Below are positions 34,560 to 46,800 of a stretch of 64,000 nucleotides of DNA, one piece after another; position 1 is the stretch's first letter; the number at the start of each line of letters is the position of its first letter. The DNA comes from Hymenopus coronatus (Eukaryota; Arthropoda; Insecta; Mantodea; Hymenopodidae), in the NCBI GenBank assembly GCA_030762935.1, contig CM060883.1, positions 49,463,001 through 49,527,000 on the forward strand, written 5' to 3'. The notes beneath the pieces were generated by a model. That model was not told where the DNA came from, ran no database searches, and worked only from the letters and a program-made list of their open reading frames with translations. Made by a program: the position numbers and the translations under genes.

Positions 34560-34810
34560 TTATTTCTTTCCTCTTTTGATAGTTTTTAACGTCCCCTTTT
34601 ACTACTATGACAGGGAATGACACTGATGAGACATGGAATGAAGATGGAGCACCGGTGGAATGCAATGGTAGGGTAAACTTGAGAATCCGGAAAAACCCTG
34701 CGCCGCTTTGTCTACTACAAATCACACGTGCAGTCGCCTGGGATCGACCCTCCGCAACCTTGGGCGTTAGAGACTACTAGCATGGTAACCATTAGACTGC
34801 GGAGGGTGAC
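34560..34810 (-). mobile_element. Hybrid SINE: family C body with family A tRNA head
   Basis: + strand left part GTTTTTAACGTCCCCTTTTA..GAATGAAGATGGAGCACCGG is family C. The right part CATGGTAACCATTAGACTGC..GGAGGGTGAC is the family A tRNA head, not the tRNA-Leu-like head of the other C copies. Confidence 0.65.
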
Positions 34811-36428
34811 AAGAAGAGTAGTTTGGGTGGGAAAATATTTTTGAAATTCAATACCAAGTTTGATATATTTCCGATATTTTATCTTTAGCAATTATATCAC
34901 TGACGCAGACACATTTGAATGTATTTTTTTTTCTGGCTTCTGTCAGCTATTGTACAGCCCTGTTTTATCAGAGATTATAAATGTCTGACCGATAAGATCT
35001 AAAGTGAATATCTAATCAAGCTAATGGATTTGTAATATCTCTCCACTTGAAATTAGCGCATGAGGTAAACAATGATAAAATGAAAAACTCACATAGAAGG
35101 CTTCATTTTGTTGTAAACAAAGGAATTCGATTGTGTGAATTAATTAATCCAGTCACCTTTAATATTAAATTTCAAATAATAGCAACAGGTAATCTAATAA
35201 GTTTCTATTGTGACTTTCATGTGTTTGCAAATTTTGAACACAAATCATTTTAAGTTAGTTATTGATAATCTATTAACTATTTTCATGGAATATGAAATAA
35301 ACATTTCCGACAGTCGAAGGCAAGAGAAACTCTTATACAGAAAATAAAAATACCTCAAAATATTATACCTTCATTGTATCTTCATTGCACCTTCTGTACC
35401 TATTTTGCACAATGTAAATGGCAGAGAAAGCAAAAAGAAACAATCACAGCAAGATGTTTCATTAAACAATGGTGTATTAAGAAAAATTATGGTCCAACCT
35501 TCCTTATTAAACAAACTTATAAAGGTAGTTCAGTGAACTTAGAAGTCATTCATGTGCATACTTTAAACATTTTACTATATTTTAAATATTTTTGAGATAA
35601 TGGGTCACATACTTAGAAGATTTAACGTTTATTAGATAGGAATTTTAATCTCCTCTTAAATGTGTTATATTTCCATTCATAGTCTCTTATTGGTTCGATA
35701 GATACACGATATTACAAATATCCTTACCTGCTCGTATAGAGTATAGACAATAGAAGCACCCACTACTGTAGAGGCTGCAAAATTCTACAGGATTTTTCCA
35801 TAGCAGGTATCTCTATGCTTTTCTAATTAGCAACTTAACCCGAAAGTAAAAACATTTACCTCTACAAATTCTAATATAAACATGGAAATGTAAAGTTACA
35901 ACTTCATGTACATTTATTTTCTCGTTTCCTATGGCTACAATGGTTTTCCGCTATTCTGAGAATTATTTTTATCAAGCGGAAAGCTGTTGATCGGGTAACA
36001 AAAACTGATGGAAAGGTTATGTATGTTAAATAACATACGTAGCTGTTTGCCTTTATTTTATTAAGGCAATATTTATTTTTGTTTGATTACTGAATATTGG
36101 AGTATTTACTTTTTCCTCACAGAGTTCACGCAAATATTTAAATGCGAAATATAAATAAGAGTTTAATAACTGACCGTATTTTGTTAAAGCTAGATCCGCT
36201 GAACATATAGAATGAAAGCTTCCAATTACATCAAACTAACACGTTATTTTGCTTTGAAATCTATCATCGAAAATAGTATGTATTAACAGTTTATGGAAAA
36301 CACTTCTATTAAAAACTTAAGGTTTCACATCACATGACTTTTTCTTATAATTCATCTAGAAATTATCCTTATTAAAGTGTGTCTTTCTATTTCCTGTTAA
36401 TGCAAATAAACCGTCATTGCACTCGCCT
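34811..36428. other. Old HPR scrap then AT-rich unassigned DNA
   Basis: 34811-34935 is a decayed HPR middle (AGTAGTTTGGGTGGG, CAATACCAAGTTTGATAT). From 34936 to 36428 no gene or repeat is recognised; short open frames lack splice or protein-family support. Confidence 0.45.
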
Positions 36429-37267
36429 ACTTTCTCTACACGTACTATGTACATAGTGTATAGAGAAGGTATTGCACTTCACCCAAATATCCGATACCGA
36501 GATTTCACCGGAAATACACGTTTTAGGGTCCCCTGTGTCAAAAAAAAACATTTCTGGAAAAAGGTCCATGTGTGTATGTATGTATGTGTGTGTATCAGTG
36601 TGTCTGAAAACACGATAACTCAAAACGAAAAGTAATACCAAACTTGGTACTTAAGTTTAGTATCTTCCAAGGATGCGACACGAAGATTTTGAGCAAAATT
36701 CCCCCGCCCCAAACTACCCTTTACATGGAACATTTGTGCAAATTTTGATTTTCTCAAAACTGGCTCTAACGATTTTTATTAAAATGCTGTATATTAAAGA
36801 TACTTATATGGCAAATAAAATGTATATATTGAATTTTCTGTGAATAGCCTCTAAAAATCTCTTTGTTTTGGATGAATTTTGCGTAACTGGTAAACCCACA
36901 TAAAAAGGTAGATCACGTTAAAACACACAATTTATGTCACATACGTTTTTTCGTGGAATTTACCATTTCTGAGATATTCCTTGCTATTTATTTCAGATTG
37001 AAAATACTTATCTTTTCTTACACGGAAAGTTGTAAACTCCTGGCCCTGTATAGAAACGTATTGCAACCAGCTTTTAAATGTTTTGACTATCATTTTAACC
37101 TAATGCATTCCCTTTTTTTTTACCCTACTTCCAAGGAAGCAAATAAGACAATTTCTGTAATATGTATCTCGATTATCATGAAGTAGATAGAAGAATATGC
37201 TTTTTAACAATATTTGTTACAGCAATGTAGGGAACGTCATGTGAATGGAACACATCAGATTTTTTTG
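36429..37267 (-). mobile_element. Complete HPR copy
   Basis: The palindrome CTACACGTACTATGTACATA starts at 36436 and the copy ends GGAACACATCAGATTTTTTT. The tract here is GTGTGTATGTATGTATGTGT-like. Confidence 0.88.
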
Positions 37268-37505
37268 AGCTTAATGTCCTTTAACCTGGTTGGTCATATC
37301 GGACGATGAATGAAATTAGTGAAATGATGTTCAAATGATCTCGGGGTTCAAGGTGCTTAAAGTTACTCGACATTCGTCTTCTCAGGATAAGGGAAAACCC
37401 CGAAAAAAACCTTACCTGGAATTCACCCTAAGCGAGATTCGAACTCACGACCTGTTGAATTTGAGATAAACCCGCTACCCCTACACTACCCAGGCGGGCA
37501 CTACA
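37268..37505 (-). mobile_element. tRNA-derived SINE (family D)
   Basis: Minus strand: GCCCGCCTGGGTAGTGTAGG, GGGTAGCGGG and CGTGAGTTCGAATCTCGC form a tRNA-like head. The body contains GAAGACGAATGTCGAGTAAC. The same body recurs at 45520-45830. It starts exactly at the T-run ending the HPR copy. Confidence 0.68.
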
Positions 37506-37619
37506 CGTTTTTTTGTAGGTTATTTTAAAAGGTGGGTCGCTATGTGATGACTTTGAATACCATACCTTTTGCAAGACCACGAGAAAAGCGATTAGCGACT
37601 TACCACCTGAAACGGTGAT

Positions 37620-38010
37620 ATAATATAGGAGGGTACTTCGAGCACTATAACTTAGGGTTATCACCTACAGGAGACTTCATGCCTCAGGCAGAGACGTCAC
37701 AAGAATCGTGGAGGTTTCTGCCAATACCGATTTGTTTCTTTTGAGGAAGCATCCGCACCATCTGTCCGACTTTGTCATACATCAAGATACCTAGAAGCAC
37801 TGTTGAACATCAGAAGCAAATGGAATGAAAGGGGGAAGATGGGAAAGGAAATCGTGGTTGATGAGAAACAGTCACGGGATTCGTTACTCGTTTAGGAAAA
37901 CCATGAAAAGCCTAAGGTTAGAGTAGTGGTGTCCGACTGGAATTAAACACGGAAACTCTCAAATGTGAGTCTTGCAATTACCGGTAAGTCATTTGCTCGG
38001 TAAACTCTAG
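37620..38010 (-). mobile_element. Long tRNA-like SINE, old copy
   Basis: Shares the GAAGCATCCGCACCATCTG and ATACCTAGAAGCA..AAGGAAATCGTGG blocks with 3540-4020. A tRNA-like end is present but decayed. Confidence 0.42.
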
Positions 38011-38213
38011 GGAAAATTAGATAGAAGTGGGAATAAGGAGTACATGTCACGAAGGAGCCTATGGAATCTAAGCAGAGCACAGTATACAGGTCAGAGAGGT
38101 CCTTATGGGGGTGGTAGGGATGAGTGGAGGACTCGAAGATGACCAGATCCGTCTCTAACGGCATAGATATAATGCATTTGGACACCGTTAGCCCTCCTAT
38201 TAACTCCGAACTC

Positions 38214-38480
38214 CGGCCGGTCCCCATTGCCGCGTTCGCTAAAGCCCCTTGCTTTGGTGCTTCGTGGCGCAGGGGATCGTGGGTTCGAGCCCCGCCTTGG
38301 GCATGGGCGTTTGTGTGTTTTTGAATGCGTACATGCATGTTTAGATATTTGTCATAAAACACAAAACGGTAAACAAAGTCAATGTAGGTAAAAATGATAG
38401 AAAGAGGAATAAGAAAAAGGAATACCGCACCGGAGTCCCGCCCAGACTCCGGAACTATATTAAAAAAAAAAAAAAAAAAA
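38214..38480 (+). mobile_element. tRNA-derived SINE (family B), complete with poly-A
   Basis: GGTCCCCATTGCCGCGTTCG, GGTGCTTCGTGGCGCAGGGG, GGGTTCGAGCCCCGCC, the GGGCATGGGCGTTTGTGTG body, the tail dyad CCGGAGTCCCGCCCAGACTC, then a run of 18 A at 38463-38480. Confidence 0.82.
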
Positions 38481-39739
38481 GCGCAAGGGTCATAAGTGCA
38501 CAGATATGCCCACCGAAAGCGGGTCCATCAGCAGTTTAACAACCACTAGGTAGAACCTTTCCAAAGCGTATATGTACTGTCTAACCGCAACACATCGGAC
38601 ACCGTCGCTGGTCCTAAAATCCCGATATAACTTATAGGAAATAAGGGAGACAGACAGTAACTGAGAGACCAGTTTGGTAAGAGAGTCACCTCAGCATTTG
38701 CCTATCGACTCAGGGAAACCACGAAATAACCAATGGTCAGAGCGAAAGGCCCAAGGGGATTGGGGTCAGAGACATCATTCTATACTGCAAAACCATCTCG
38801 CTCGGTAAAATATTAGTGTGTAACGGAAATAATCCTAAGCCCAGAGTAAAGCTAAATACATTTGAAAGAGAAAGGAACTGTAAATATTTACTGCCATAAA
38901 TCTATCATTTTTATCGTGTAAATGCATTACATATGGAATGAATAAGTTATAACTTGTGTACGGATATTAATATTTTAAAATGTTTCGTTGCAATCGTTAA
39001 AATTAAAGATGAAATATAACAAATGATGTGTAAATCCAAAATTGTAATTAATAAGGAATATTTTCGTCTATTTTTGTTATGAAATAAGCCATAAGTTTAA
39101 TTAAGTAATTAAAATATAATTTAAATGTTTAAATTGGCAAAATGGCTACAAAAGTAAAACAAAGATGAAACAAATTTATGGAGATATTCATTGTTTAGGC
39201 ATAGTGACGAGAAAAAGTTGAGAAATGTTTATTGTTTACAAGCTAAAGAGACGCCATTGCAGTAAGACAAGCTTTGGGTGGAGAAAGCAACTAGCGTTGG
39301 TATCGGTAAGTTATAATAATTGTATAAGATATCACAATTATTTGAAGTTTATCATCAAAATCTTCGAAAGGATTGCTGCGATGAATAGTAAAATTCATAA
39401 TACGAAGTAAGTAATAAGTTTTTTAAAAATGTATATTGTGCTATTGTAAATTCGTTGTTAAAAGTTTCATAAATGCAATAAAAGTTATAAATTACGACTC
39501 ACCTTCAATAGTTCTTATTCTACAAGGACAGTTTCCGAACCAATCGTCCTGAAAAACAACTCGTGCTAGAAAAAATAAAGAAAAACAATACTTTGCTACG
39601 CCGAGGCATATTACGCAGTAAATTCAACGACGCTGCTGGAATGAGAAACTATATATTGTTGCAGCGGGTGGAAGGTTTGCCGCCCCAGTTTGTCTAACTG
39701 TGCATATTAAAAATGTCCCCGCAAGTGTCACAGAGAGAA
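38481..39739. other. Old SINE-like stretch then AT-rich unassigned DNA
   Basis: 38481-38810 resembles the long SINE class (ACCAATGGTCAGAGCGAAAG). 38811-39739 is AT-rich, and I see no supported gene. Confidence 0.4.
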
Positions 39740-40610
39740 AAAATCTGATGTGTTCCATGCACATGACTTTCTCTACATCTCTGCAACAAATTTTTATTAA
39801 AATGCTTAGGCTTCTATTTACTTCATGCTAATCAAGAAAAAATTAGCAGAACTAGTCTTATTACTTGGTTCCTTATAAGTAGAAGCAAAATAAGGGAGTA
39901 CCATGGATTAAAGTTTTATTCAAAAGCTGGTGGCTATGTGACTGAAGTTCCTTTGGCAGAAGTTGACAAATTTCTGTATGAGAAAAGTATACGTTTTAAA
40001 GGTGAAATCAAAAACAATGAATAACTAAAAACCGACAAATCCACGAAAAAAATGTAAATAACGTAAATTGTGTGTTTTAAGGTGCTCTACATTTTCTGTA
40101 TGGCAAATTTTTGTCCATCTATTACGGTTTAGCAGTTACACATATTTCGTAAAATTCATCCAGAATAAAGTAGTCTTCAGAGGCTATTCCCAGAAAATTC
40201 AAGATATAAATTTTATTTGGCAAGAAAATATCTTAAATATAAGAGATTTTAATCAAAATCGTTAGAGCCATTTTTAAGAAAATCAAACTTTTAGACATTT
40301 TTTCCATGTAAAGGGTAGCTTAGGGTGGGGGGATTTTCTTGAAAATCTTCGTGTCGCATCCCTGGAAGATACTAAACCTTAAATACCAACTTTGGTATTT
40401 TACCAACTTTTCGTGTTTGATCTATCGTGTACACAGACACATGAACACACACACACGCGGAGTTTTTCTGAAAATGCTTTTTTTTTTTTTTGGATACAGG
40501 GGACCCTAAAATATATATTTCCGGTGAAATCTCGGTATCGAATTTTTGGGTTGAGTGCAATACCTTCTCTATACACTATGTACATAGTACGTATTGAGAA
40601 AGTAAAAACT
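39740..40610 (+). mobile_element. Complete HPR copy
   Basis: AAATCTGATGTGTTCCATGC at the start; palindrome CTATACACTATGTACATAGT and GAGAAAGTAAAAA at the end. T-run of 14 at about 40479 beside a CA tract. Confidence 0.88.
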
Positions 40611-41245
40611 GTACCATTTGATCACACGATTTTGGGCTCTTGGTTGCCTATTAATGAAAATTGTGAAGTATCAAATAATAATGCCTTAGAGTATCTTAGG
40701 CTATTTTCACGGCCGGTGCCGTCGTGTTTAAAAACTGTATTTTCCGGGTTGTTCAGCGTGATCGTAGGTTAAGATCTGAACCAGAGGTTTCGCCGACTTC
40801 TACAGTGAGCATCTTCAGTGTCATCATATTATAGCCTGCTTTTCTTTCCATCCTTGCATTTACCTTCTATTATTCATTCTCGGTGAGATTTAAGAGAAGA
40901 TGAACTAGATCATCTACAAGATTTTCAAGATACAATAATTGGTATGCATCAAATGTCTGCAGTTGCTCAAAAAGCAAATTTAACTTTTAATTTAAATCCA
41001 TGCAGATGGTATAGCAAGAGAAAAGCCCGAGTGCAAGCAAACGAGTACGTCTACCTTGTAATCGAAATTCAAAGCGAGCAAACCAACTTAAACACTTCAA
41101 TAGTTGGTGCTATTAGAGCGTGGGTAGCAGCTTAATGCTTTTTTAAAAACTTCCGCTGCGCGCTATATGCCCTTCTTGCACGCAAATATGCTCAAGGTCG
41201 CGGACTTAATTTATTTCAGCCTGGTTCAAATTTTAACCTTACATA

Positions 41246-42551
41246 CGAGGTACGTCCAGAAAGGAAGTTCCGTTTGGTAATAACATTAATTTGTGTACAG
41301 ATACAGAATAATTATTTATTGCACAAAATTCTACAACTCTTAAACTATTTTTCCACATAACTGCCGAAATTTTGCAGGCATTTGTCATAGCGTGGCACAA
41401 GTTTTGTATACCTTCTCATAGAAGTTTGCCGCCTGTGTCTTCAAAAAGTTGGAAACATTTTCTTTCAGCTCTTTGTCATTGTTGAAGTGTTGACCGCCAA
41501 GGAAAGACTTGAGATGTAAGAACAGATGAAAGTCGCTAGGAGCGAGGTCAGGGCTGTACGGAGGATGGTCAAACACGTCCCAGACAAATCCCTGTAGGAG
41601 GTTTTTCGTCACATTTGCAGTGTGTGGTCGTGCGTTGTCGTGAAGAAAAACAACACCTTTTGACAGCAATCCTCGGCACTTATTCTGTATTGCGCGGCGC
41701 AATTTCCTAAGTATCTCGCAATAAACGTCTGCTTTGATTGTTTGACCACGCGCCTTTCCAGTCCCAGAACACTGTGCACATCATTTTTCGAGGTGTCAAG
41801 ATTTGTTTCGGCTTAGCCTTTGCTGGGGATGAAGTGTGCCTCCATTCCATTGATTGCCGCTTACTTTCAGGGGTGTCGTAAGAAACCCAAGTCTCATCTC
41901 CTGTGACTATCTGTGTCAGAAATTCTTCGCCATCTTTATCATAACGGGTTAAAAACTGAAGTGACTACCCATCCGTTTAGTTTTGTGTTGCTCAGTAAGA
42001 ATCTTTGGTACCCAACGTGAGCAAAGTTTACGACATTTCAGTTTTTCGGTAACAATTTCATGAATTAGTGATCGTGAGCTTTGGGGAAATTCCATAGTGA
42101 GAGCACTAATTGTAAACTTGCGGTTTTCCTGGATCTTGTCATCAATCGCGTGAACCAGTTCTTCTGTAACCAAAGATGGACGCTCACTTCGTTCTACATC
42201 GTTCACTTCACTACGTCCTTCATTGAACTGTCGGACCCATCTTCTCACCATTGAATCACTCATCGCATTTTGTCCGTAAACTTCGCAAAGTTGCCGATAA
42301 ATTTCAATTGGTTTCACTTTCCTAGCATTCAGAAAACGAATCACAGATCTGATTCCACAAGCGGCGGGATTTTCAATCAACACCGAGATTGTAAACAAGC
42401 ACAACAAAGCGTGTGTGGCTGACAGCGATCTCAAAATGGCGCACGTTTCTTCTCCTTGATACAGAGCGTCTACCGCACATGTGCGGAACTACGATCGCAG
42501 CGCTGCAGCGGAGATACATTGAAACGGAACTTACTTTCTGGACGTACCTCG
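41246..42551 (-). mobile_element. Mariner element, well preserved but frameshifted
   Basis: TIRs of 30 bp with one mismatch (CGAGGTACGTCCAGAAAG then AAGTTCCGTTT), flanked by TA on both sides. The minus-strand transposase spans about 42434-41290: IRSVIRFLNARKVKPIEIYR (helix-turn-helix), [47 protein letters not shown], and YSPDLAPSDFHLFLHLKSF. The DDD catalytic residues are all visible. Frameshifts near 41950 and 41700 break the gene. Youngest-looking mariner here. Confidence 0.92.
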
Positions 42552-42554
42552 TAT

Positions 42555-42615
42555 AATAGTAGGAATAGTAGAAGTAGTAGTAGTAATAATAGTAATAATA
42601 ATAGTAATAATAATA
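42555..42615. repeat. TAG/TAA trinucleotide microsatellite
   Basis: Imperfect (TAG)n then (TAA)n directly after the right end of the mariner, continuous with the TA target site. Confidence 0.8.
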
Positions 42616-42751
42616 AATAGTCTGCTTTCCTTTTCATCTTTGCATCTACCTCCTACTGTGACTGCTACTGAAGACGCTGATCGTAGAAGTTGGCGAAAAG
42701 ACTGGTTCAGATATTAACCTACGACCACTGCACAAAGCCCGGAAAATACAG

Positions 42752-43544
42752 TTTTTACTTTCTCTACACGTACTATACACATAGTGTATAGAGAAGATAT
42801 TATATTACACCCAAAAATTCGATACCGAGATTTCACAGTAAATATGTGTTGAGACCACCTGGATCAAAAAAAAAAAAAAAAAAATAGAAAAATGCCCATG
42901 TGTGTGTGGGGAGGGGGGAGATAGCATTGCTCAAAAACGGAAGTCCCTTAAATACCAAACTACTTTTCACATGGATTTTTTTTAATTTTTTTTTTTTTAA
43001 GAAATGTCTGTAACGATTTTGGTTAAAGTGTCGTATATTAAAAATATTTACATGGCAAATAAAACCTATGTCTTGATTTTTCTGGGAATGGCCACTGAAG
43101 ACATGTTTATTCTGAATGAATTTTACGGAATTTTGCATAACTGGTAAACCGTAAAACTTACTTCACAAAAAATGCAGAGCTCATTAAAACACATAATTTA
43201 TATTATATACATTTTTTTCGTGGAGTTGTCCATTTTTGAGATATTCCTTGTTATTGGTTTCAGTTTTAAAATACTTATACTTCTCTCAGACGGGAATTTG
43301 TCAACTCCTGGCCATACAAAGAAGCTTCAATATCTTGGCAACCGGGTTTTAAAACATTTGACTATCGCTCTAGCCTATTGTACTCCCTTATTTCCCTACT
43401 ACTTACAAGGAGGCAAGTAATAAGACCATTTCTGCTAATTCTTTCTTATTAGCATGTAGTAAATGGAAGAATAGCCTTTTTAACAATAATTTTTTGCAGA
43501 GATGTAGAGAAGGTCATGTTGAGGGAACAATCAGATTTTTAAAT
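42752..43544 (-). mobile_element. HPR copy abutting the foldback arm
   Basis: The hairpin CTACACGTACTATACACATA begins exactly where the inverted arm ends (shared TTTTT). It has an A-run (about 42867-42884) in place of the second half of the usual motif and ends in GGGAACAATCAGATTTTTAA, 220 bp before the lipase start codon. Confidence 0.82.
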
Positions 43545-43686
43545 ATAATAATGGCTTTCAAAAACCATCTGTAATTCTTGCTTTCAAATCTCACAGAGTA
43601 CATGTAGGCTAGTCTGACATATTTTGCAACCTTGTTGTTTTGGACAACCCTGGGTCGGTAGCGGAAGACAAACATCTTGTCAGTGA

Positions 43687-43694
43687 TATATAAG
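43687..43694 (+). promoter_or_regulatory. TATA-like box upstream of the lipase gene
   Basis: TATATAAG lies 72 bp before the start codon at 43766, which would place the transcription start near 43717 and give a short 5'UTR of about 50 nt. An arthropod-type initiator TCAGT at 43753-43757 is too far from this box to be its partner. An HPR copy ends at about 43544, so only some 220 bp of single-copy DNA precede the gene. Confidence 0.35.
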
Positions 43695-43765
43695 TTAAAA
43701 TAGTGTTTGTTCTAGATACTTAAAACGCCTGCAAGGCAGAAACACCCATTCATCAGTCATACACA

Positions 43766-43817
43766 ATGAAACAAGTGAGCTGTGTTTTCCTAATTTTGGT
43801 TTACCTGTTTTATTCAG
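43766..43817 (+). CDS. Lipase exon 1: start codon and signal peptide
   Basis: ATG opens [18 protein letters not shown]: a lysine, then about 14 hydrophobic residues and a small-residue end, as expected for a cleaved signal peptide. The exon ends with one base (G) before GTAAGT, a perfect donor, in the phase needed by the next exon (G+GG gives Gly). It is too short for ordinary gene prediction and 11.9 kb from exon 2, so it would be easy to miss. Confidence 0.72.
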
Positions 43818-46800
43818 GTAAGTTGTCTATTAGTGCAGCCGTCAAGAGGTAATTAGTAAAAACGGTTGACTAGTTACTTTATCTACTACATACCTATAAT
43901 TATAGGAAGTGTGTATTCCAATCAAAAATAGGATACAAAGCTTTCACCGGAGATGTATGTTTTGAGGTTGCTAAATAAAAGAAGACAATTTTAGGAAAGC
44001 TGATAATGTGTGAGAATAGCATAGTTCAGAAACGAAAACTCAGTTAAATACCAAATTTAGTACTTAAATTCAGCATTTTACAAATATACCACACGAGAAT
44101 CTTTTAGAAAAATCTTACCACCCAAACTATCTACTTGTGCGTGTAATATTTTTACATTCTCTAACCTCGTATGTACAATGTACATAGGGATAGAGAAGTA
44201 TTGTATTCCACCCAAAAATTCGATTACGAGATTTCACCGGAAATATATGTTTTAGGGTCCCCTGTATCCAAAAAAGCATTTTCACCAAAAGGTCTGTTGT
44301 GTGTGTGTCTGTGTGTGTGTGTGTCCGTGTGTGTGTGTGTCCGTGTGTGTGTGTGTCCGTGTGTCTGTGAACACGATAACTCAAAAACGAAACGGTAACA
44401 TACCAAACTTAGTATTTAAGTTTAGTATCTTCCAGGAATGCGACACGAAGATTTTTGAGAAAAATCCCCCCACCCCAACTACCCTTTACATGGAACTGTT
44501 TTCGGAAATTTAGATTTTCTCAAAAATGGCTCTAACTGTTTTGATTAAATTATCATATGTTAAAGACATTTGCCTGACAAATAAAATGTATATCTTGAAT
44601 TTTCTGGGAATAGTCTCTGAAGAGTAGTTTATTCTGGATGAATTTTACGGAATTTTGAATAACTGCTAAACCGTAAGAGATGGACAAAAATTTACTACAT
44701 AAAAAATGTAGACACAATCTATGTTATATATATTTTTTTCGTGGAGTTCAATGTTTTTGAGACGTTCCTTGTTTTTGGCTTCTGCTATGAAAAACTTATA
44801 CTTTTCTCATACAGAAATTCGTCAACTGCTGTCCATACAAACAAAGGAACTTCAGTGACATGGCAACCAGCTTTTGACTATCACTTTAACCTATGGTACT
44901 CCCTTATTTGGTTTCTACTTACAAGGAAGCAAGTAATAAGACTATTTCTGCTAACTTTTTTCTGATTAGCATGAAGTAAATAGAAGTATAAGCTTTTTAA
45001 GAATAATTTGTTGCAGAGATGTAGAGAAAGTCATGTGAATGGTACACATCAGATTTTTCGAAATGTTATATTTTCTGGAAAATCGTTATAGTTTGATTAA
45101 AACACACTATGGTTAACCCGTTTGAATTCTATAAAATGTACACTTGGAATTTTATGTGAATGTCCTATGATGTCATGCTCATTTGAAAGTAATTTTTTCA
45201 TTTTCGGTTTATCTGGTAAACAACAAGAAATAGATAAAACGTACTATGCAAAACTTGAAGAATCTTTAAAATACACACTTTAATTCAAGTAATTTTCCAT
45301 AATGAATTGTTTCTTCCTATAGTTGGAATTATAATCACGGATCTCCTGGTACCCGTCCAGTTACTCTAGTCACTGAGCTAATATGGAATCATACCGAAAC
45401 GACATTAAATTCCACAGCTGACTCGCAACTTTCTGGGTAAAGCACAAGTACATCTCAAATTGTTTTAAGTGGGCCTACTCCAATGACTATTTAACTTTTT
45501 CTTTGGGGAAGGGGTTGTTTAATGTCTTTTAATCTGGTAGGTCATATTGGGCTAAAAGAACTCGGGGTCCAAGGAGCTTAAAGTTACTTGACATTCGTCT
45601 TCTCACACCGCGTCATGGCCGAGTGGTTAGACCACTCGCCTCAAAACCAAGCGACAGCATGTGAGACTTGTGGTGACAAAGCGGCTCAGGGGCGGCTTTT
45701 CTCCCGGTTCTTCGGTTTCCCCCGCTATCACATTCAAATGGTGTTCTAACCGAAGATCGAGCTCAGGACCTTTTTAATGTGATACTGACACGCTACCGCA
45801 CACTACATAGGCGGGTACCTACCATTATGAGGCATAAGCTATTTCCGAGATAACAAGTGGGGTGTGGTTTGAAATTTTCAAAATGTTTTCTCTGCCACGT
45901 AACATCGGGTAGGGAGAGTACCTATGCATTTCACCCAAAAAAGTTGATATTTCGCCGAAATTCCTGAATTAAAAAAAACATTTTAGAAAAAGGTCCGCGT
46001 GAACCTATATGTGAGTGTGAGTGCGTATTCTATGTGTGTAGATGCGACAAAAATATTGTCAACAAAATCTCCCTACCCCCAGTTACCATTTACATGGAAC
46101 ATTTTTCAAAATATTTTAGTTTATCGAAAAAAATTGAACGATTTCTGTGTATTCGAAAATGTGTAATAGCTACTTGGTTTTTTCGGTCAAATGCTCTACC
46201 TCAAAGGTGAAGAGAACCATCTGACCTCACCTTTAAGACATATTAAGCCATGATTCGGTGGCTAGTCCATATACAGTGCAAAAAATTTTAAATGAAATTG
46301 TATATAGGATTTCATTTTATTGGATTTGCTATAACGTAACAGATTTTGACAGTATGTTCTGTTTGTTTGTCTCTTCTTTAGTAATCTCTCCTCCCTCATG
46401 CTTTACCCATGAGCATACCATAAAAGTTGTTTTCTTTAATTTTGTCTGCTTCCATTTGTTCCCAAATGACTTCATTTCTAGCTGTTTCAATCCTAGAAGT
46501 TCTATTTGCTGTTCTCCAAGCACCCATTTCTTTGCTGCCAATTTCCTTCTTTTCTTCTCTTCCTTTTATAGCCAAATGTTTCAACCATTTATCATTTTAT
46601 CTGGAGAATCATAAATTCACTGCTTTCTCCTTTTCGTGATAGGTCTATTACCATTCAATGGGAATAGCACTTTTCTAAACTGAATGTTTCTATTCTAATT
46701 TCCTTTTTTCATTTCACTATCCTTATAAATAGTAATTGTAAAAATCTGATGTATACCATTCAAATTACTTTCTCTACATCTCGACCATATATTATAGTTA

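Larger units (their letters stand above)
40730..42756. mobile_element. Long inverted arms enclosing a mariner
   Basis: The left arm 40730-40830 (AAAACTGTATTTTCCGGG, CGTAGGTTAAGATCTGAACC, CGCCGACTTCTACAG) is repeated inverted at 42650-42756. Just inside each arm a segment of about 45 bp (GCTTTTCTTTCCATCCTTGC in the left, GCTTTCCTTTTCATCTTTGC in the right) recurs in direct orientation. Interpretation: a foldback element split or duplicated by later insertion. 40870-41245 holds no recognised gene. Confidence 0.6.

Noticed and set aside
45604..45700. Candidate tRNA-Leu gene
   Set aside because: The T-arm does not match and the sequence continues into the family C SINE body.
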